Both the position numbers and the translations under genes were made by a program. The notes below the pieces were generated by a model. It had not been told where the DNA came from. It did not search any database and saw nothing but the letters and a program-made list of their open reading frames with translations. Below, piece by piece: positions 1-12,122 of a DNA stretch of 64,000 nucleotides. Source of the stretch: Branchiostoma floridae (lineage: Eukaryota; Chordata; Leptocardii; Amphioxiformes; Branchiostomatidae); assembly GCF_000003815.2 (NCBI RefSeq), contig NC_049985.1, forward strand, positions 24,886,178-24,950,177. Direction: 5' to 3'. Each line of letters starts with the position of its first letter. Position 1 is the first letter of the stretch.

Positions 1-317
1 TGTACTGCAATGGTCCACTGGATAGCAATTCTGCCTCTGCACCAAGTCCCAGATCATGGCCTATAACTGGCAATGTTTCAAGCTGCAATATCCAAGTGAA
101 AGTTGCAATACTTCTGAGGAAACTTTCAATTGTTAAATAGTTTCATCAGATAGGTGAATCCATTCATCATAGTTTCTTTGCTACACAACCACATATTGTA
201 CTCTGCTGTCAGTATTGTAACTGCTCTGATGCCTTCATTGTCGACAGCCCTATTTGAAACACAACACCACATGTTTTAATGCCACTATTAGTGTTCCAAC
301 ATTCTAACACACCTATG

Positions 318-341
318 TTAGGGTTAGGGTTAGGGTTAGGG
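318..341 (+). repeat. Short interstitial telomere-like (TTAGGG)n run
   Basis: Four consecutive TTAGGG units, the last one extended by a G. It is the animal telomere motif but far too short to be a telomere. Confidence 0.85.
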
Positions 342-434
342 GTAATACTAAGTGTTAGCATTGGGGTTTGTCAGGACATTAGGCTGTAAACCCTTCGGGG
401 CAATATTTTTGATTATCTTTCATATTTTGGTGTA

Positions 435-880
435 ATTATCAGGACAAGAAGATGTTGGTTCAATAGAGCCAGTTACACCTTAAGATTTTTAAAGAACCCA
501 CCACTTTCAATTACAGGTGTTGGGCAACCATATTTTTTCCGTCAACATTTGGGCATCTACTGTGTTAAGTTCAGTAGGCACTATTAACTTTCTCTTTGCC
601 ATATATGACGCAATTGTCAGGAGACATTAGTTTATGTTCATAAAGAGCTACAGCTCAAGACTTTTAAAGAACTCACAAAACTCAATTATAGGTGTTGGGC
701 AACCATAAACTTTCCCTGCCAACATTCTGGCAGGTACTATTCTACATGTACCTTCAGTAGGGTAATATTAATTTTCTTCTTGCAGTATCATGAGGTAATT
801 TTCAGTAGATGTTTATGTTTGTAGAGAGCTACACCTCAAGACCATTAAAGAACCCACCGCACTCATTTATAGGTGTAGAA
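435..880 (+). repeat. Tandem repeat, about 180-bp unit, 2.5 copies
   Basis: Units start near 435, 612 and 795. Each contains AAGA.TTTTAAAGAAC, then AATTA.AGGTGTTGGGCAACC and TTCAGTAGG. Copies have diverged by substitutions and small indels; the third is truncated. Confidence 0.8.
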
Positions 881-1227
881 CCTTGCCAAAACTAGTCAAT
901 TCACAACTGATAGGTGATCGCCTTTGGCTAGTGCGTCAGCCTTGGCTGCCTGTCAACCCAACCAATAAAAGCAAATAAATAAAGCAAATTACCCTGCTGA
1001 GCCCTAGAGCAGAAAATTGAAAGTTGGGCATAAATTTCCTTCACACTTTCTCACGCAAAGGGGGAAGTGGTGCATATTAAAGTATACATCAGTATGAAGT
1101 AAGTTTTTAAAACCTTCTCCCTGTGCCCATCCCATAACCAATACAAATTTGATATCAAACTTTTCCCTACCTTGGAAGGGAAAATTTGAAACAAAGTAAA
1201 ATCCGCTCCTATTGTTTGGGATTTTTG

Positions 1228-1418
1228 ACAGTGAAAAAAGGAAATTTGGTGCTGGTATCAGGTATCAAACACTTTTCTCATGAAGAAATAAAGGAAAGTA
1301 AGGAAATTTATAAATCAGCTTTCAGGTAACAGCCGGGTTTTCCATTGAGTCATTAGGAATACAGTGCTACAATATCTTCAGCACTAAGGACAGGGCCACA
1401 AAACCATCCATTCAATTT
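1228..1418 (+). repeat. Dispersed direct repeat, copy 1
   Basis: About 190 bp, shared with 3193-3379 and similar along its whole length; the shared core includes GGACAGGGCCACAAAACC. Non-coding in both copies; probably a segmental duplication or an unclassified element. Confidence 0.8.
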
Positions 1419-2178
1419 AGCACCGTAATTGCATGATTGGAAGTCTGCTGGCCACCAATAATCATTCCTGGTTTGTTGTGATCCCTTTAGCTAATCCTGC
1501 GGAGCTGAGCCCTAATCCCTGGGGATCAGCAATGGATACGGTGACCCAAGATGCCAAACTAGATTAAAGCTTAAGACGGTGGATAGGATAGCAGTAATGC
1601 TGTGGAATATGACGAGAATATTTGACTGTAATGCCTTAAGTTTCTTTTATGCATGAATTCTTGCCTTTGTCCTCTACTTATTTCATTCCCCAGATTTAGC
1701 CAATATACGATAAAGACACATTGACGGAATTTAGGACCAAAAGATATTTCACAATGTATATATAGACGAATGTCAGGTTAGAAACTGCAAATCTTTAACC
1801 AAAAGAGGACAAAGAAAGACTCATTTAACAATGCATTTGTCATTTGGAATAGAATAGTCTCCAACACAAATGATCTGTATGAGGTACGATCTCATAATCA
1901 TATAGTATAAATTATGGTGAGAGGTGTTAGGGTAGACCCTAGATAAACAGCTGATTTTTCAACCACAATGTATATTTCTAAACCCAAGTCAGCATGTAGA
2001 AAAATGAATATAGCTAAAAATATGTTTTAAGTAGTACTAAAACTGTGCAAAGTTTCATCCTGGTGTGACTGAGCTATCAGAAATTACAAGCGAATGTATG
2101 GAATACCAATTTCCTGTAAGCCTGGGCAGCCTTAATCCTACAGAGCAGTCTTGTCACAGCTACGGGAGGAATCTCAGT
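1419..2178. other. No gene seen
   Basis: Unique-looking AT-rich sequence with no convincing exon, RNA gene or repeat. Confidence 0.5.
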
Positions 2179-2506
2179 CAGGGCTCGAAATACCACGTGC
2201 ATATGCAGGTTAGTTCAGGTAAAATTGGAGCTGTGCAGGTATTTCTAGTGTCTACCTGCACCTAACCTGCACTGGTCCATGTACTGGGTTTTATACATGA
2301 ATGTCCTATGATGTAAGTGTAAAAGGATTGTTGTTAGCTGCATTGACTGTCACCACCTATAAAGTATAAAAGTAAAACTAGCAATGGTTCCTGGACAAAT
2401 TTAGTATAATCCATCTTCCTAAATTCAGAGTGGTACAGGTAAGATTTGTCTGGTGCAGGTAATTTTCACCAGTGCAGGTGTGCAGAAAGAACTATTTCGA
2501 GCCCTG
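2179..2506 (+). mobile_element. CAGGGCTCGAAAT-TIR element, copy 1
   Basis: Starts CAGGGCTCGAAAT and ends ATTTCGAGCCCTG, a 13-bp perfect inverted repeat. Internally it has GTGCAGGT/ACCTGCAC motifs in both orientations. The CAGGG start recalls hAT termini, but an 8-bp target duplication is not visible, so the superfamily is open. Confidence 0.75.
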
Positions 2507-4106
2507 TCTGTAGAGCCAACCTTCACGTTCTCTGTGATTCAGCCTTTAAAGACAGATCCCTTAAATTACGGGTTTGCGGTGAAAACCCCATCACCCCCAG
2601 CTGCCCTCCCTGTCCACAGTCACGCACAGTTGACCTGATTATCTCTACGTGACCCACAGGGAGACAGCGGCATTATAGCCAGCTGAAACAGCAGAATTCC
2701 CTAATACGGGTAACTTGGCACGGTGGTCATGTGGTAGCCTGGATACCATACCCCAACCTCAAAAATATCTTTCGTGTTGGGGTCTGGCAGGCTGGCTGTA
2801 GAAAGGTTCTCGAAGGCCCTTGATCAGAGGGAGGAGAACCTAAGATTGATGACCACTCACACCACAGGTAGCCAGCTACAACACACCACAGTTGGTCAGC
2901 AGGCTATCACAGTAGTGAATCAGGTACTTAGTGGTCACTGTTATGGATTCAAAAAATACAGTGTGGGGTCTTTAACCAATCATGGTAGGGGTGTATTACC
3001 TCCTGCTGATCCTGCTGCTGTTCTATTGGTGGAGTTTTTTGCCAACTATCTGAGGCAAAATTGAGAAGCCGGCCTATGCCATCCGGCCAGACCCCTGCAC
3101 GATAGATACTTTAGATCGGACTAGGGTTTGGTAACCAGGCTAGTCTTGTGGCTACTGAAGTCCATTGATGGTTCCAATTCTTAGGAACTTTTGAGAGTAA
3201 AAAAGGAAATTTTGGTACCAGTATCAGGATATCAAACACTTGTCATGAAGAAATTAAGGGAAGTAAGGAAATTTATGAATCAGCTTTCACGTAACAACAG
3301 GGTTTCCATTAGCTCATTAGGAATACAGTGCTACCATTTATTCAGCACTAAGGACAGGGCCACAAAACCATCCATCCAATGTTGTTGACCTAAAACTTAA
3401 AGGTTCCAGGTTTCAATACCTAGCAGGCTCCGGTGTTGTACCCTTGGGAAAGGCATTTTATACAATATTATTTACTTAATATTTATGACTTAAAATTTCT
3501 ACTCAGCTTTAGGTTGGGAACTGTCCTATGGGATAGGGCATAAAGTCAGAGGCCTGTCTTTGAGAAGGAGACACACTTCACATGCGTAGATCCCAACACG
3601 CTTATCAAAAATAATACTTCATAGTGTTTAGGTGGCCACTATCATCTTGTTGATGTTTCTGCCACACTTAAAAGAGGTGCTGGTACAGAAGTTTGTCTGT
3701 TATAGCTTCAGGTAATGGTATTTCTTGGGGGTCTACTGTAAATGTTAGAAGTGTAGATTTGCCACCTTATCCCTGAAGGATTCCAGAGATGGGGCAGTCA
3801 CCAAGTGTGAGTGGATCAAACCTTACAGTTCAGTCCTATGCAGCTTGTACTTACTCTACAAAACTGGAGTGTCACACTGAAAGCTGATTATGCATAAACA
3901 GACAAACTTTACCCTTCCCTCTTGACCTATTTGGGGAAGATATCTTCTTTACTACAGGCAATTTTGCTGGAACCTTTGTGCAAATTTATAACCTGAGCAC
4001 ACTAGTAAATTTTCTGGGCCATTGGTGTGTGGAAGGTTAATTGCAGGGGATAGTTGGCATGTCAGACACCAGTTAATATTATAAATAGATGAGGGGGGGG
4101 GCTGCA
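2507..4106. other. No gene seen (apart from one repeat copy)
   Basis: Contains the second copy of the 190-bp repeat at 3193-3379 and a small SINE-like piece near 3406-3470 (CCCTTGGGAAAGGCATT). A 96-codon plus frame at 2774-3064 has no recognisable motif and was not accepted. Confidence 0.45.
3193..3379 (+). repeat. Dispersed direct repeat, copy 2
   Basis: Second copy of the sequence at 1228-1418, same orientation, about 1.96 kb away. Confidence 0.8.
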
Positions 4107-4370
4107 TGTGTGCATTGTGTCTGACAGGTGTCTTTGTATGTCTGTGTGCATGTGTGTATTTGTGTGTGACCGTGTAGCTGTGTCTGTGTATGTATGTGTC
4201 TATGTGTGTGTTTGTTTGGTTAAAGATGTGTGTGTCTGTCCCTGCGTTTATCTGTGGTTATGTGTGTTGAGTGTGTGTATGTGTGTGTATCTGTCTGTAT
4301 GTGTGTTGAGTGTGTATGTGTGTGTGTGTGTGTGTGTGCATGCATCCGTGTGTGCATGTGTGTTCATGAA
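4107..4370 (+). repeat. GT-rich microsatellite/minisatellite
   Basis: Imperfect TGTGTG with TGTATGTG and TGTGTCTG interruptions over about 260 bp. The Cys/Val-rich frames across it are artefacts of the repeat. Confidence 0.9.
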
Positions 4371-4789
4371 AGAAGGTGGAGATATATTGAGTGCATTCCC
4401 CATTTGGGTGCCAATTATCATACTCATAAGTTGTTAATCCTTTTGAAAAGTAATTTTTCTATAAAATCTTATGATGGTGACCAATCATAGATCACACATA
4501 TAGTTAATAACATTGAGTCAGCTATATTGATTCTTTGTAATCCATCCTATTAAGATGACCCACTTACTTGATTAAGAGACTTGAGTGGTAATTTTGTCTC
4601 ATTAGAAGGATATGACTGAGCAACTATTGATGGAAGTGAATGCAGTTACATTGAATTTCGTACATCTTTCAAAAGTACTACATGTACAATGGTTACATGT
4701 TATATGGATTAGGACAAGACAGGACATCCTAGTGTTGTTCCTATTGTTCTATGCATTATGTTCTGTAGTCTATATTTCACCTACTAACA

Positions 4790-5478
4790 CCCCGTTCATA
4801 CTAGGATTCGCGTATCAGGATATATCCTGATTCGTGGTGAATCCGGATTCGCGAACCCTGGTATGAACGGTCCGAATCCGGATCTTTATGGGATATATCC
4901 GGATACGCCGAATCCACATCTGGAGGTGGATTTATCCAGATTTGCTGCGGGGTGAACCCTGGTATGAACGATTCACGTATCCGGATTCACTGTCAGATCT
5001 GACGTCAAACTTAACTCTTAAGTAGCGTTTGCTTTGGTGTAGCATGGTAAGGATGAGGCAATGAGCTGCGTTGTAGGTGTTCCCACCTGGCAGGTACAAA
5101 CACCTGTTCTAAAGAACATTCTAGAACTGTCAGTTAAGAATAAAGATCATTTTCAAGTTTTCTAGTACGGTGTGAAGACGTGTACTTGTAGCCGTGCAAA
5201 CACTCCTTCATTTTGGTTGCATTTCTTTACTTTTCTACTGTTCATGTAGGGCGTTGGCATCATCTACCTGCGCGACGCAGCTCGTTTACCATGCTACACC
5301 AAAGCAAACGCTACTTCACCAAGCAGCAGATGGTGTAATTAGGATATATCCGGATCTTATTTTGGACACGAATAATCATATCCGGATTCGTTAACCCTAG
5401 TATGAACGCAAATGGATATATCCTGATTTACACCGTATCCGGATATATCCCGATACGCGAATCCTAGTATGAACGGGG
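4790..5478 (+). mobile_element. TIR element with nested palindromes
   Basis: Termini are CCCCGTTCATACTAGGATTC and its inverse. A GTATGAACG motif recurs internally, and a second inverted repeat of about 30 bp (AGTAGCGTTTGCTTTGGTGT at 5022 and its inverse ending near 5316) flanks the centre. The whole 689 bp can fold into nested hairpins. No transposase is encoded. Confidence 0.75.
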
Positions 5479-5901
5479 CCTAAGTCCTTTCCACACTGAA
5501 TGGTCCATAACCCTTTGGCCATACAACTTTGTGTAATCACTACAGCAGGGGGCTAGTCCAGTACTGGTAGTGGTGTGTGTTCAACTACCAGGCTCTTTCT
5601 TAAATGTAGAGAAAACAGTATCCTTTTTATACTATTTATATAGTCTTTCTTGTGACTTCAGGTATCAAACTCACGATTTCCTTATGCAAGGAAACACTCT
5701 GCTCACTTTGCCATTGCACCACTCCCCTGGGTATCCTCCACAGTGACCCACTACGAGGCACAACGAGCCTTAATTGTACTGGCAGGGAGAATTGGGGCGT
5801 GTCATCATGAATTTAGGCCAGTGTCTGACAGCTCAATCTGAGATTCAACTCTTCTTTCTGCAGAGCAACGATCTACCGAAAAGAAAATCGTGTGTCAGGG
5901 T

Positions 5902-6564
5902 TAGACTCAGTTGCAGTCTTCCAACGGGGCTGGTTTATATCGAGGGGGGGGGGGGCATTGGTTCGCAATTTTCAACGTTGGCTGGGTTCTCTTNNNNNNN
6001 NNNNNNNNNNNNNNNNNNNNNNNNNNNNNNNNNNNNNNNNNNNNNNNNNNNNNNNNNNNNNNNNNNNNNNNNNNNNNNNNNNNNNNNNNNNNNNNNNNNN
6101 NNNNNNNNNNNNNNNNNNNNNNNNNNNNNNNNNNNNNNNNNNNNNNNNNNNNNNNNNNNNNNNNNNNNNNNNNNNNNNNNNNNNNNNNNNNNNNNNNNNN
6201 NNNNNNNNNNNNNNNNNNNNNNNNNNNNNNNNNNNNNNNNNNNNNNNNNNNNNNNNNNNNNNNNNNNNNNNNNNNNNNNNNNNNNNNNNNNNNNNNNNNN
6301 NNNNNNNNNNNNNNNNNNNNNNNNNNNNNNNNNNNNNNNNNNNNNNNNNNNNNNNNNNNNNNNNNNNNNNNNNNNNNNNNNNNNNNNNNNNNNNNNNNNN
6401 NNNNNNNNNNNNNNNNNNNNNNNNNNNNNNNNNNNNNNNNNNNNNNNNNNNNNNNNNNNNNNNNNACAAGAGAACCCAGCCAACATTGAAGATCTCGAAC
6501 CAACACCACCACCCCACCCCCCCCGATAAAAACCAGCCCCGTTCAAAGACTGCAAGGGAGTCTA
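5902..6564 (+). mobile_element. Mutator-like non-autonomous element (9-bp target duplication), interrupted by a gap
   Basis: The ends are inverted copies starting TAGACTC, then TTGCAGTCTT, then AACGGGGCTGG. TGTCAGGGT occurs at 5893-5901 and 6565-6573, immediately flanking both ends, which is a 9-bp duplication typical of Mutator-like elements. The interior is lost in the gap. A related end fragment lies at 40130-40225. Confidence 0.65.
5994..6465. other. Assembly gap (472 N)
   Basis: Run of N inside a TIR element with G/C homopolymer stretches near both edges. Frames reading through it are meaningless. Confidence 0.99.
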
Positions 6565-7118
6565 TGTCAGGGTGCCTAGTGACAGCATCTGTCTCCCAAT
6601 CACCATTTGTTTCATCAACAAAGTGGTGCAGTAAACTAAATATCAAGTCAAGGAGCAACAGAAAAGTTGTAACTCAGAGAATAAAATGCAATACCTAAAA
6701 AGCATTTCATCAGTAGATATTGTTTATGATTCCTGACCAGTCATAAAAATGGCAAACTGAGGATACACCCTTGAAAAATACACCCCTTGTGAAATCATCT
6801 GGTCGACCCTTGACCTTGACATTCCATCAATTCCATGGCAACACGGGCAAAAAATATTTTGATCTATCCACTAATCATAGATGGGCACAATTGAAACTTT
6901 CATTTGAAATCTATAATTTCTTCAAAAATGTGACAAACTCAGACCTGTCCTCGGATATGATTATGCTATGTTATTATGTGAGAAGGAAATTCTGTTTTAT
7001 TTGTAAGACTGCCCATTGTGCTTTGTAAGTTCTGTGTCATAAAGGTTGATTGATGTCGATTGGTAGTCAACCAAATGTTGAAAATGTCATCAGTTACATG
7101 TACCTGACTATGTCATGT

Positions 7119-7325
7119 TAGTTCACCTTTATCCGCGGGGTAGCCTATATCTGTTATGTTGCTAAACAGGGTATCCAGGGATATCAAGTCGATGGACTGT
7201 AGTTCCAAATTGTACTGTTTTCAAAATATTACAGTTTGAAACCATCATCTGTAGACTTGATATCCCTAAATACATTGTTCTTAAAAAGAACGAATAAAGG
7301 TTACCCTATGGATAAAGGTGAACTA
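7119..7325 (+). mobile_element. Foldback MITE, TAGTTCACCTTTATCCGCGG family, copy 1
   Basis: Left end TAGTTCACCTTTATCCGC and right end GGATAAAGGTGAACTA are inverted. Inside, GATATCAAGTCGATGGAC is inverted against GTAGACTTGATATCCC. About 207 bp. Confidence 0.8.
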
Positions 7326-9558
7326 GCGTTACTTCTGATCGAGTTCTACTGAACTTCTCAGCTGGACTGCTTCCAAAGTTGTCTACTTTTCAGTCCCTGG
7401 CTTCCCTCCAAGCAAGACAGAACCATTAGTTATATTCTTCATAAAGGAGAAATAATGCCGGAATGAGCAATCCTTCTGTTCAAAAACCAAACCATGTATC
7501 GTCTCCCAACCCAATATTCAATTAATCATAATTTATCTCTATTTTAAGGACAAGAAGCATGTTATGGATAAGTTTTCTTAAGAGTCAGAAAGTTTGGATA
7601 GTATCCACTATCTTTTATCAGTGACTGAGTCAGTCACAGTGGCTCGATGCATGTTGTATCATGTAATGTTCTATCTGGATGTCTAACCTTCATCGACCTA
7701 TATTCTTCTCTTGTTTGTAGCACAAACTGTTGTTTTCAATATGTATACTGGGCTCAATGGACCAATGAAATTCCAATACTGTTTTTCCATAAAAGTACAA
7801 TGAGCTATGAACTAAGATGGCTATCAGCAGAGGATGATGCCATCGTTCTAATCTCCAAGCAGATTTTGGGAGTCAAAATCGTTACATTTTTGTAGCGAGG
7901 CAGTTTGGAACAGAAATGGTAATTAGGAAAACAGAAAGTCAAAAATTACCTCTCAACATCTACTTGGAGATTACCATCCTTTACATGCAGAGAAGACAAC
8001 AGTGTCTTCCAACCCTGCTCTTCTTCCAGACTCTTTTGCACACAGGAAATTGAGTACAAATTTAACTGTAATCTAATCTAATCATTACAATTAACCACCA
8101 CTTAGGCAGGAGCACTGGGAAGTACCCTATACAGATGTTGCAAATAGGAGTCTGGCTTCATGCCAATCCTGAGTGCCCTTTGGGAGGTCATTGGACCCTT
8201 GTACTATAATTCTATGTCACAGCATTCGTTGTCCATTTTTCATTTGTCTTTTGCTCCTTTTTTGCGATAAACTTCAGTGTTCTTAGGTTGGCATGATATA
8301 AATTAAATACAACAGTCTGAGAGTATTCCATATTGTCCTTAGTGCCAGCCCTCCCGCGGGTTTCATCTCCCTCCAACCTTCGGTCGTGGCATACCTTGGG
8401 CAATACGGAATACCCTGTGTTGTATTCTATATGTACTGTATGGCCCATTGCCAGGTTGAGCTCAGTACAGCTCAGTGTTCTTTATGGATGCTTTCACTGC
8501 AGCTTTCCCAAAATAGCAGGTCTTCCCACAGATAAAGAGGATTTGGGATTCCCAATTCCTTCCACAATTATCCAATTACTTCAGGAAAATGAGATGGTTT
8601 ACCTGTGATCTGTTTGACCCACGGGTATGCCCCGAACACAGAAGATTCCCTGGCACGAATTCAAAATGATAAATTCATATTTTTGTACCTGCTCATGAGA
8701 ATACAAAATATTGATCCCTGTTTCGATTGAACCCCGTCTGGTAGCGTTCATACGGGAGAATAAGTTGCAGAGATGTTTGCAAACTTTGCGCATATGTTTT
8801 CAGTTTAATTTCATTACTCAAATGTTATTTTATTGGTTTGACTCCTCTCCATTCTTATATGTTTATGATATAATTATTTTTTTGAAAGTATAAGAATTGT
8901 ATATGCTATGCCGTTGCTTGAATATCAGTTTTTCAGGATCATACAACTCATTTGGTTTGCAAGATTGATAATGCCTTCTTAGCCATGGTCACTACAACTT
9001 GTACAAGCTGTGATCACTGATTGACCAAACATTTGACAGATTCCATCAATGGATTTCATAGATAAAGAAAAATATTTCTATGTTTCCTGTATGTCGTTGT
9101 CTTTTAAATCATCCTTTATATTGTGCTTTAGGTTCGAAATATGATGAAATGTAACACAAGTCCAATTTTGGTCCCTGTACGGTCTCTCAGCAATCGTAGT
9201 CTTGTGAAAATGTAGCTTAAAGAGATGCATCACAAACAAAACATTATGTTCCCTGATGAATAAAGATATTAGAGCATATTTCTAATGGAATATGACATGG
9301 AACTGAATATAATGAGAATAATGATGATTTGAGTAATAATAAAAAATACCTATTGATTTTTTTATCATTTTTCCTGAGTAATAATTCATGGCTCTTCAGG
9401 GGATCTGGGGACTCTTTACAAAGGGTAAAATGCCTCAGGGCAAGAGTGACCTTTAATGACCCTGGAGAATTACAGGGCAGCCAAAGAGATCATTGCTTGC
9501 GCACACTTTGATTGAAACTGGTCTTCAATTAGGTTAACCTGTCAGTCTTGTGAGGCAT
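7326..9558. other. No gene seen (apart from one TIR element)
   Basis: AT-rich; only the TAATCTCCAAGCAGAT element at 7853-7974 stands out. Short frames on both strands lack exon signals. Confidence 0.5.
7853..7974 (+). mobile_element. Short TIR element, TAATCTCCAAGCAGAT family
   Basis: TAATCTCCAAGCAGATTTTG at the left and CATCTACTTGGAGATTA at the right are inverted. Related ends occur at 27182-27358, and a single end at about 34500. Confidence 0.6.
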
Positions 9559-10020
9559 GGCAATAAAAAGTGGTCGCATTTGCCAGGATGTTTGTAACAC
9601 ACATGGAAGAACCATTCTGCATTACATAGCAGGAAAGTGTTTTGCAATATTGAAGCATGCCAACTTAAAAGCCAGGACATTATACCAGCAATGGCCACTG
9701 TCCACTGGATCACTGTCCTGCCAATCCTGTTAGCAATTAAAAGTGGTCAGATTTGCCAGGATGTTTGTAACACACATGGAAGGGCCATTCTTTGTTACAC
9801 AGGAGGGAAATTGGCAAAGTGTTTTGCAAGTGGAGTCTGCAATTAGCTCAAAAGCCAGGACATTTCTGTCAGCAATGTGGCCATTGTCCACTGGATCACT
9901 ATCTTCAAGTTGCCAGTCATGTAAGCCTTGGCAATGAAAATTTGTTGGATTGGCCAGCATAAAGGAACATCAGCGTGACACAGCAGAAAAATAGTTCAAG
10001 TTGGCAAGCTGGAAAGCAAG
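9559..10020 (+). repeat. Tandem repeat, about 180-bp unit, 2.5 copies
   Basis: Units begin GGCAATAAAAAGTGGTCG (9559), GCAATTAAAAGTGGTCAG (about 9736) and GCAATGAAAATTTGTTGG (about 9930). Each holds TTTGCCAGGATGTTTGTAAC or a decayed form, and CCACTGTCCACTGGATCAC. A related fragment (GTCCACTGGAT-like) is at the very start of the window. Confidence 0.85.
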
Positions 10021-10266
10021 GAACTTTTTGGCTGAAATACATGGTATAGCCTGGAAGTCATTGCAATAATTCATAAATATCGGGGGAGGGGCGTGGAGAT
10101 TGCCCCCATTAAGAAGGGAATATTCAGATATAATCTTTCTCACAACTTATGCCTAACTTACATGTAAGACCTTGAAATGCTTGGATAATAGGCTCCCTGC
10201 ATGCAGTTTAGTTTTCGAAAATGAACATATATCAAGCTCATTGATAGAAAGCCACCTCAACAGAAG

Positions 10267-10605
10267 TTTGGTTTGGTTTGATACAGATCTCCATTAGTGA
10301 CTGATATGTCACTATTCTGGAGTCCGGTTGATTTGTAGAGAATCACCAATTCTAGACGGAAGGATTTGCACCATCGCACACCACACCATCGCACGTGTGT
10401 GGGTTCTTTAACATGCATGGGGTGTGGCTTTCTCAAAACATGGGACCTCCATTTAACGTCCTATCCGAGGGACGGCCCTAGCCGAAGCTAGGTACTTATT
10501 TCCACCTGAGAAAAGGGAGAAAAGCCGTGTAAAGTGCCTTACCTAAGGACACAAGATCGGTGACATGGCAGGGTTCGAACTTGAGACCTCTCGGTCCCGT
10601 GCCAG
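10267..10605 (-). mobile_element. tRNA-derived SINE, copy with (GGTTT)n end
   Basis: Oriented on the minus strand: a B-box-like GGTTTCGAAC region near 10570 (head), then AAGGCACTTTACACG, GAGGGACGGC (complement) and AATCTAC blocks, ending in a TTTGGTTTGGTTTG run (inverted tail) at 10267. Same block order as the copy at 57350-57727. Confidence 0.8.
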
Positions 10606-10898
10606 ATAAAACAACTGAAGTGATAATCTCCACATGTGCCGTGGGCACAAAATCGTCTCCACCTGTTGATAGAGACCTGGGCTAACCTTGGCAGCACAGC
10701 AGCAGCAAATCTTTCTGTAATAGCCAATTTTCCCTTCTGTTTTGGCATAGGTTGGAGCTCGTAATTGAGCATTTGTGCTCAGAGACATGAGCTTAAACCG
10801 CACGTAAGGCTATAAATAAAGGGCTATGAAAAACGTGCAAGGGTGTGGTCAGGAAAGTTTATGACCTTTCCACTTTATGAAAATTCCCATCTAGGTAT

Positions 10899-11110
10899 TA
10901 CTGTAAATGGATTTAATTTCGCGGGGATTTAATTTCGCGGTAGTGGGAAAATGGACTTTTCGCGGTGGATTTAAGTTCGCGGTTACACCATAGACTGCAG
11001 TCTAATACCACAATAGAAAAATGTTCGCGGTGGTTTTAATTTCGCGGTAAAGTGGTCACCGCGAAAACCGCAAACATTAATCCACCGCGAACATTTCTGC
11101 ATTTACAGTA
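10899..11110 (+). mobile_element. TTCGCGGTGG foldback element, copy 1
   Basis: Ends TACTGTAAATGG and ATTTACAGTA are inverted. The interior has repeated TTTAATTTCGCGG and its inverse ACCGCGAACATT. Best-preserved copy, 212 bp. Confidence 0.88.
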
Positions 11111-11612
11111 TTTTAATCAATAAGTGTTCTTCAGCATTACTCATTTCAAATTGTTTTGACTGCTACTCAAAATTTCTTATGCTGTAAAACTATCAAGATA
11201 ATAGTGAAATTAAAAGAAAAGGATCAACTCTCATAATTTCAGTGGCATAATACTGGGAAATATACATGAATTCAAAGTTATTTACAGAGGTGTACCAAAT
11301 TGCATGCAGCATCAGTAATCCTCTGAATATACATTTCAGATGTTAAAGTGTTCAAGACAATCTTCAAAAGTTCACTTAAATCAATCTAGCAAAAGAGACC
11401 AGGTAACTAATGTGAGCACTCATTTCCATCACTATCTTCAATTAGGTCATTGATGCATTTGGAACAGCCTGCACTTGCGATGCATGGTTTAAGTTCTTTC
11501 TGCGCATAAGCTAAGAGAACTAATCCTTAACATGGCCAAGCCTTATCTGGTCCCGTCCCTGTCTGATATCTCCGTCCTTACGGGCATGGTGGGAAGTAAT
11601 AAAGGAAGGCTT

Positions 11613-11640
11613 ACATGGTCATGGTCATGGTCATGGTCAT
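11613..11640 (+). repeat. (TGGTCA)n microsatellite
   Basis: Four consecutive ATGGTC units; it produces the Trp-Ser run in an incidental frame. Confidence 0.9.
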
Positions 11641-12122
11641 GTCTGGAGATAATGGACCACATTTATCTCATCAACAAGGCGCTTTGTGGTAAAGCAATTC
11701 ATGCCATACCTGGGTTGCATTAACTTTCGATCCTGAACCAACTTGTAACTTTGGTTATCACACAGGCCTCTACTGGCGTCACATGTTGGGCTTCCAAAAA
11801 TGATTCGAACAAACCTTGAATGCTATGAGCGAGCCAAATGCCGGATTCAAACATTGGTGGACACCAAATTTCCTCAACTTCTGGCACATTGAAACTTGTG
11901 TTTTCTTATGTGGCTATGTGTATTTAGGAGGATGGGTGTATTCCGTATCACCCAAGGTACATGTACTAGCCCGTGGAATACACTGTGTTTTATTACTTGT
12001 ATCTAGCTCTTTGATGATTCAGCCAAAGGATCTTCTGCCTTTACAGCATGGTACTAGTACATGTCCTTAGGCTGCTGATCATGCTGTTAAGTATCATTTT
12101 GATGGCTTGTATCAGTTGTTCA

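Noticed and set aside
2774-3064. 96-codon plus-strand frame
   Set aside because: No recognised motif, no splice context, flanked by repeat copies; could be chance.
4108-4490. Cys/Val-rich frames of 86-109 codons
   Set aside because: They are translations of a GT microsatellite.
5774-6698. Several open frames of 190-270 codons across the N gap on both strands
   Set aside because: Most of their length is N; the real parts are transposon ends with G/C runs.
10539-10803. Two overlapping minus-strand frames of 77-86 codons
   Set aside because: They partly translate a SINE head and show no protein family.
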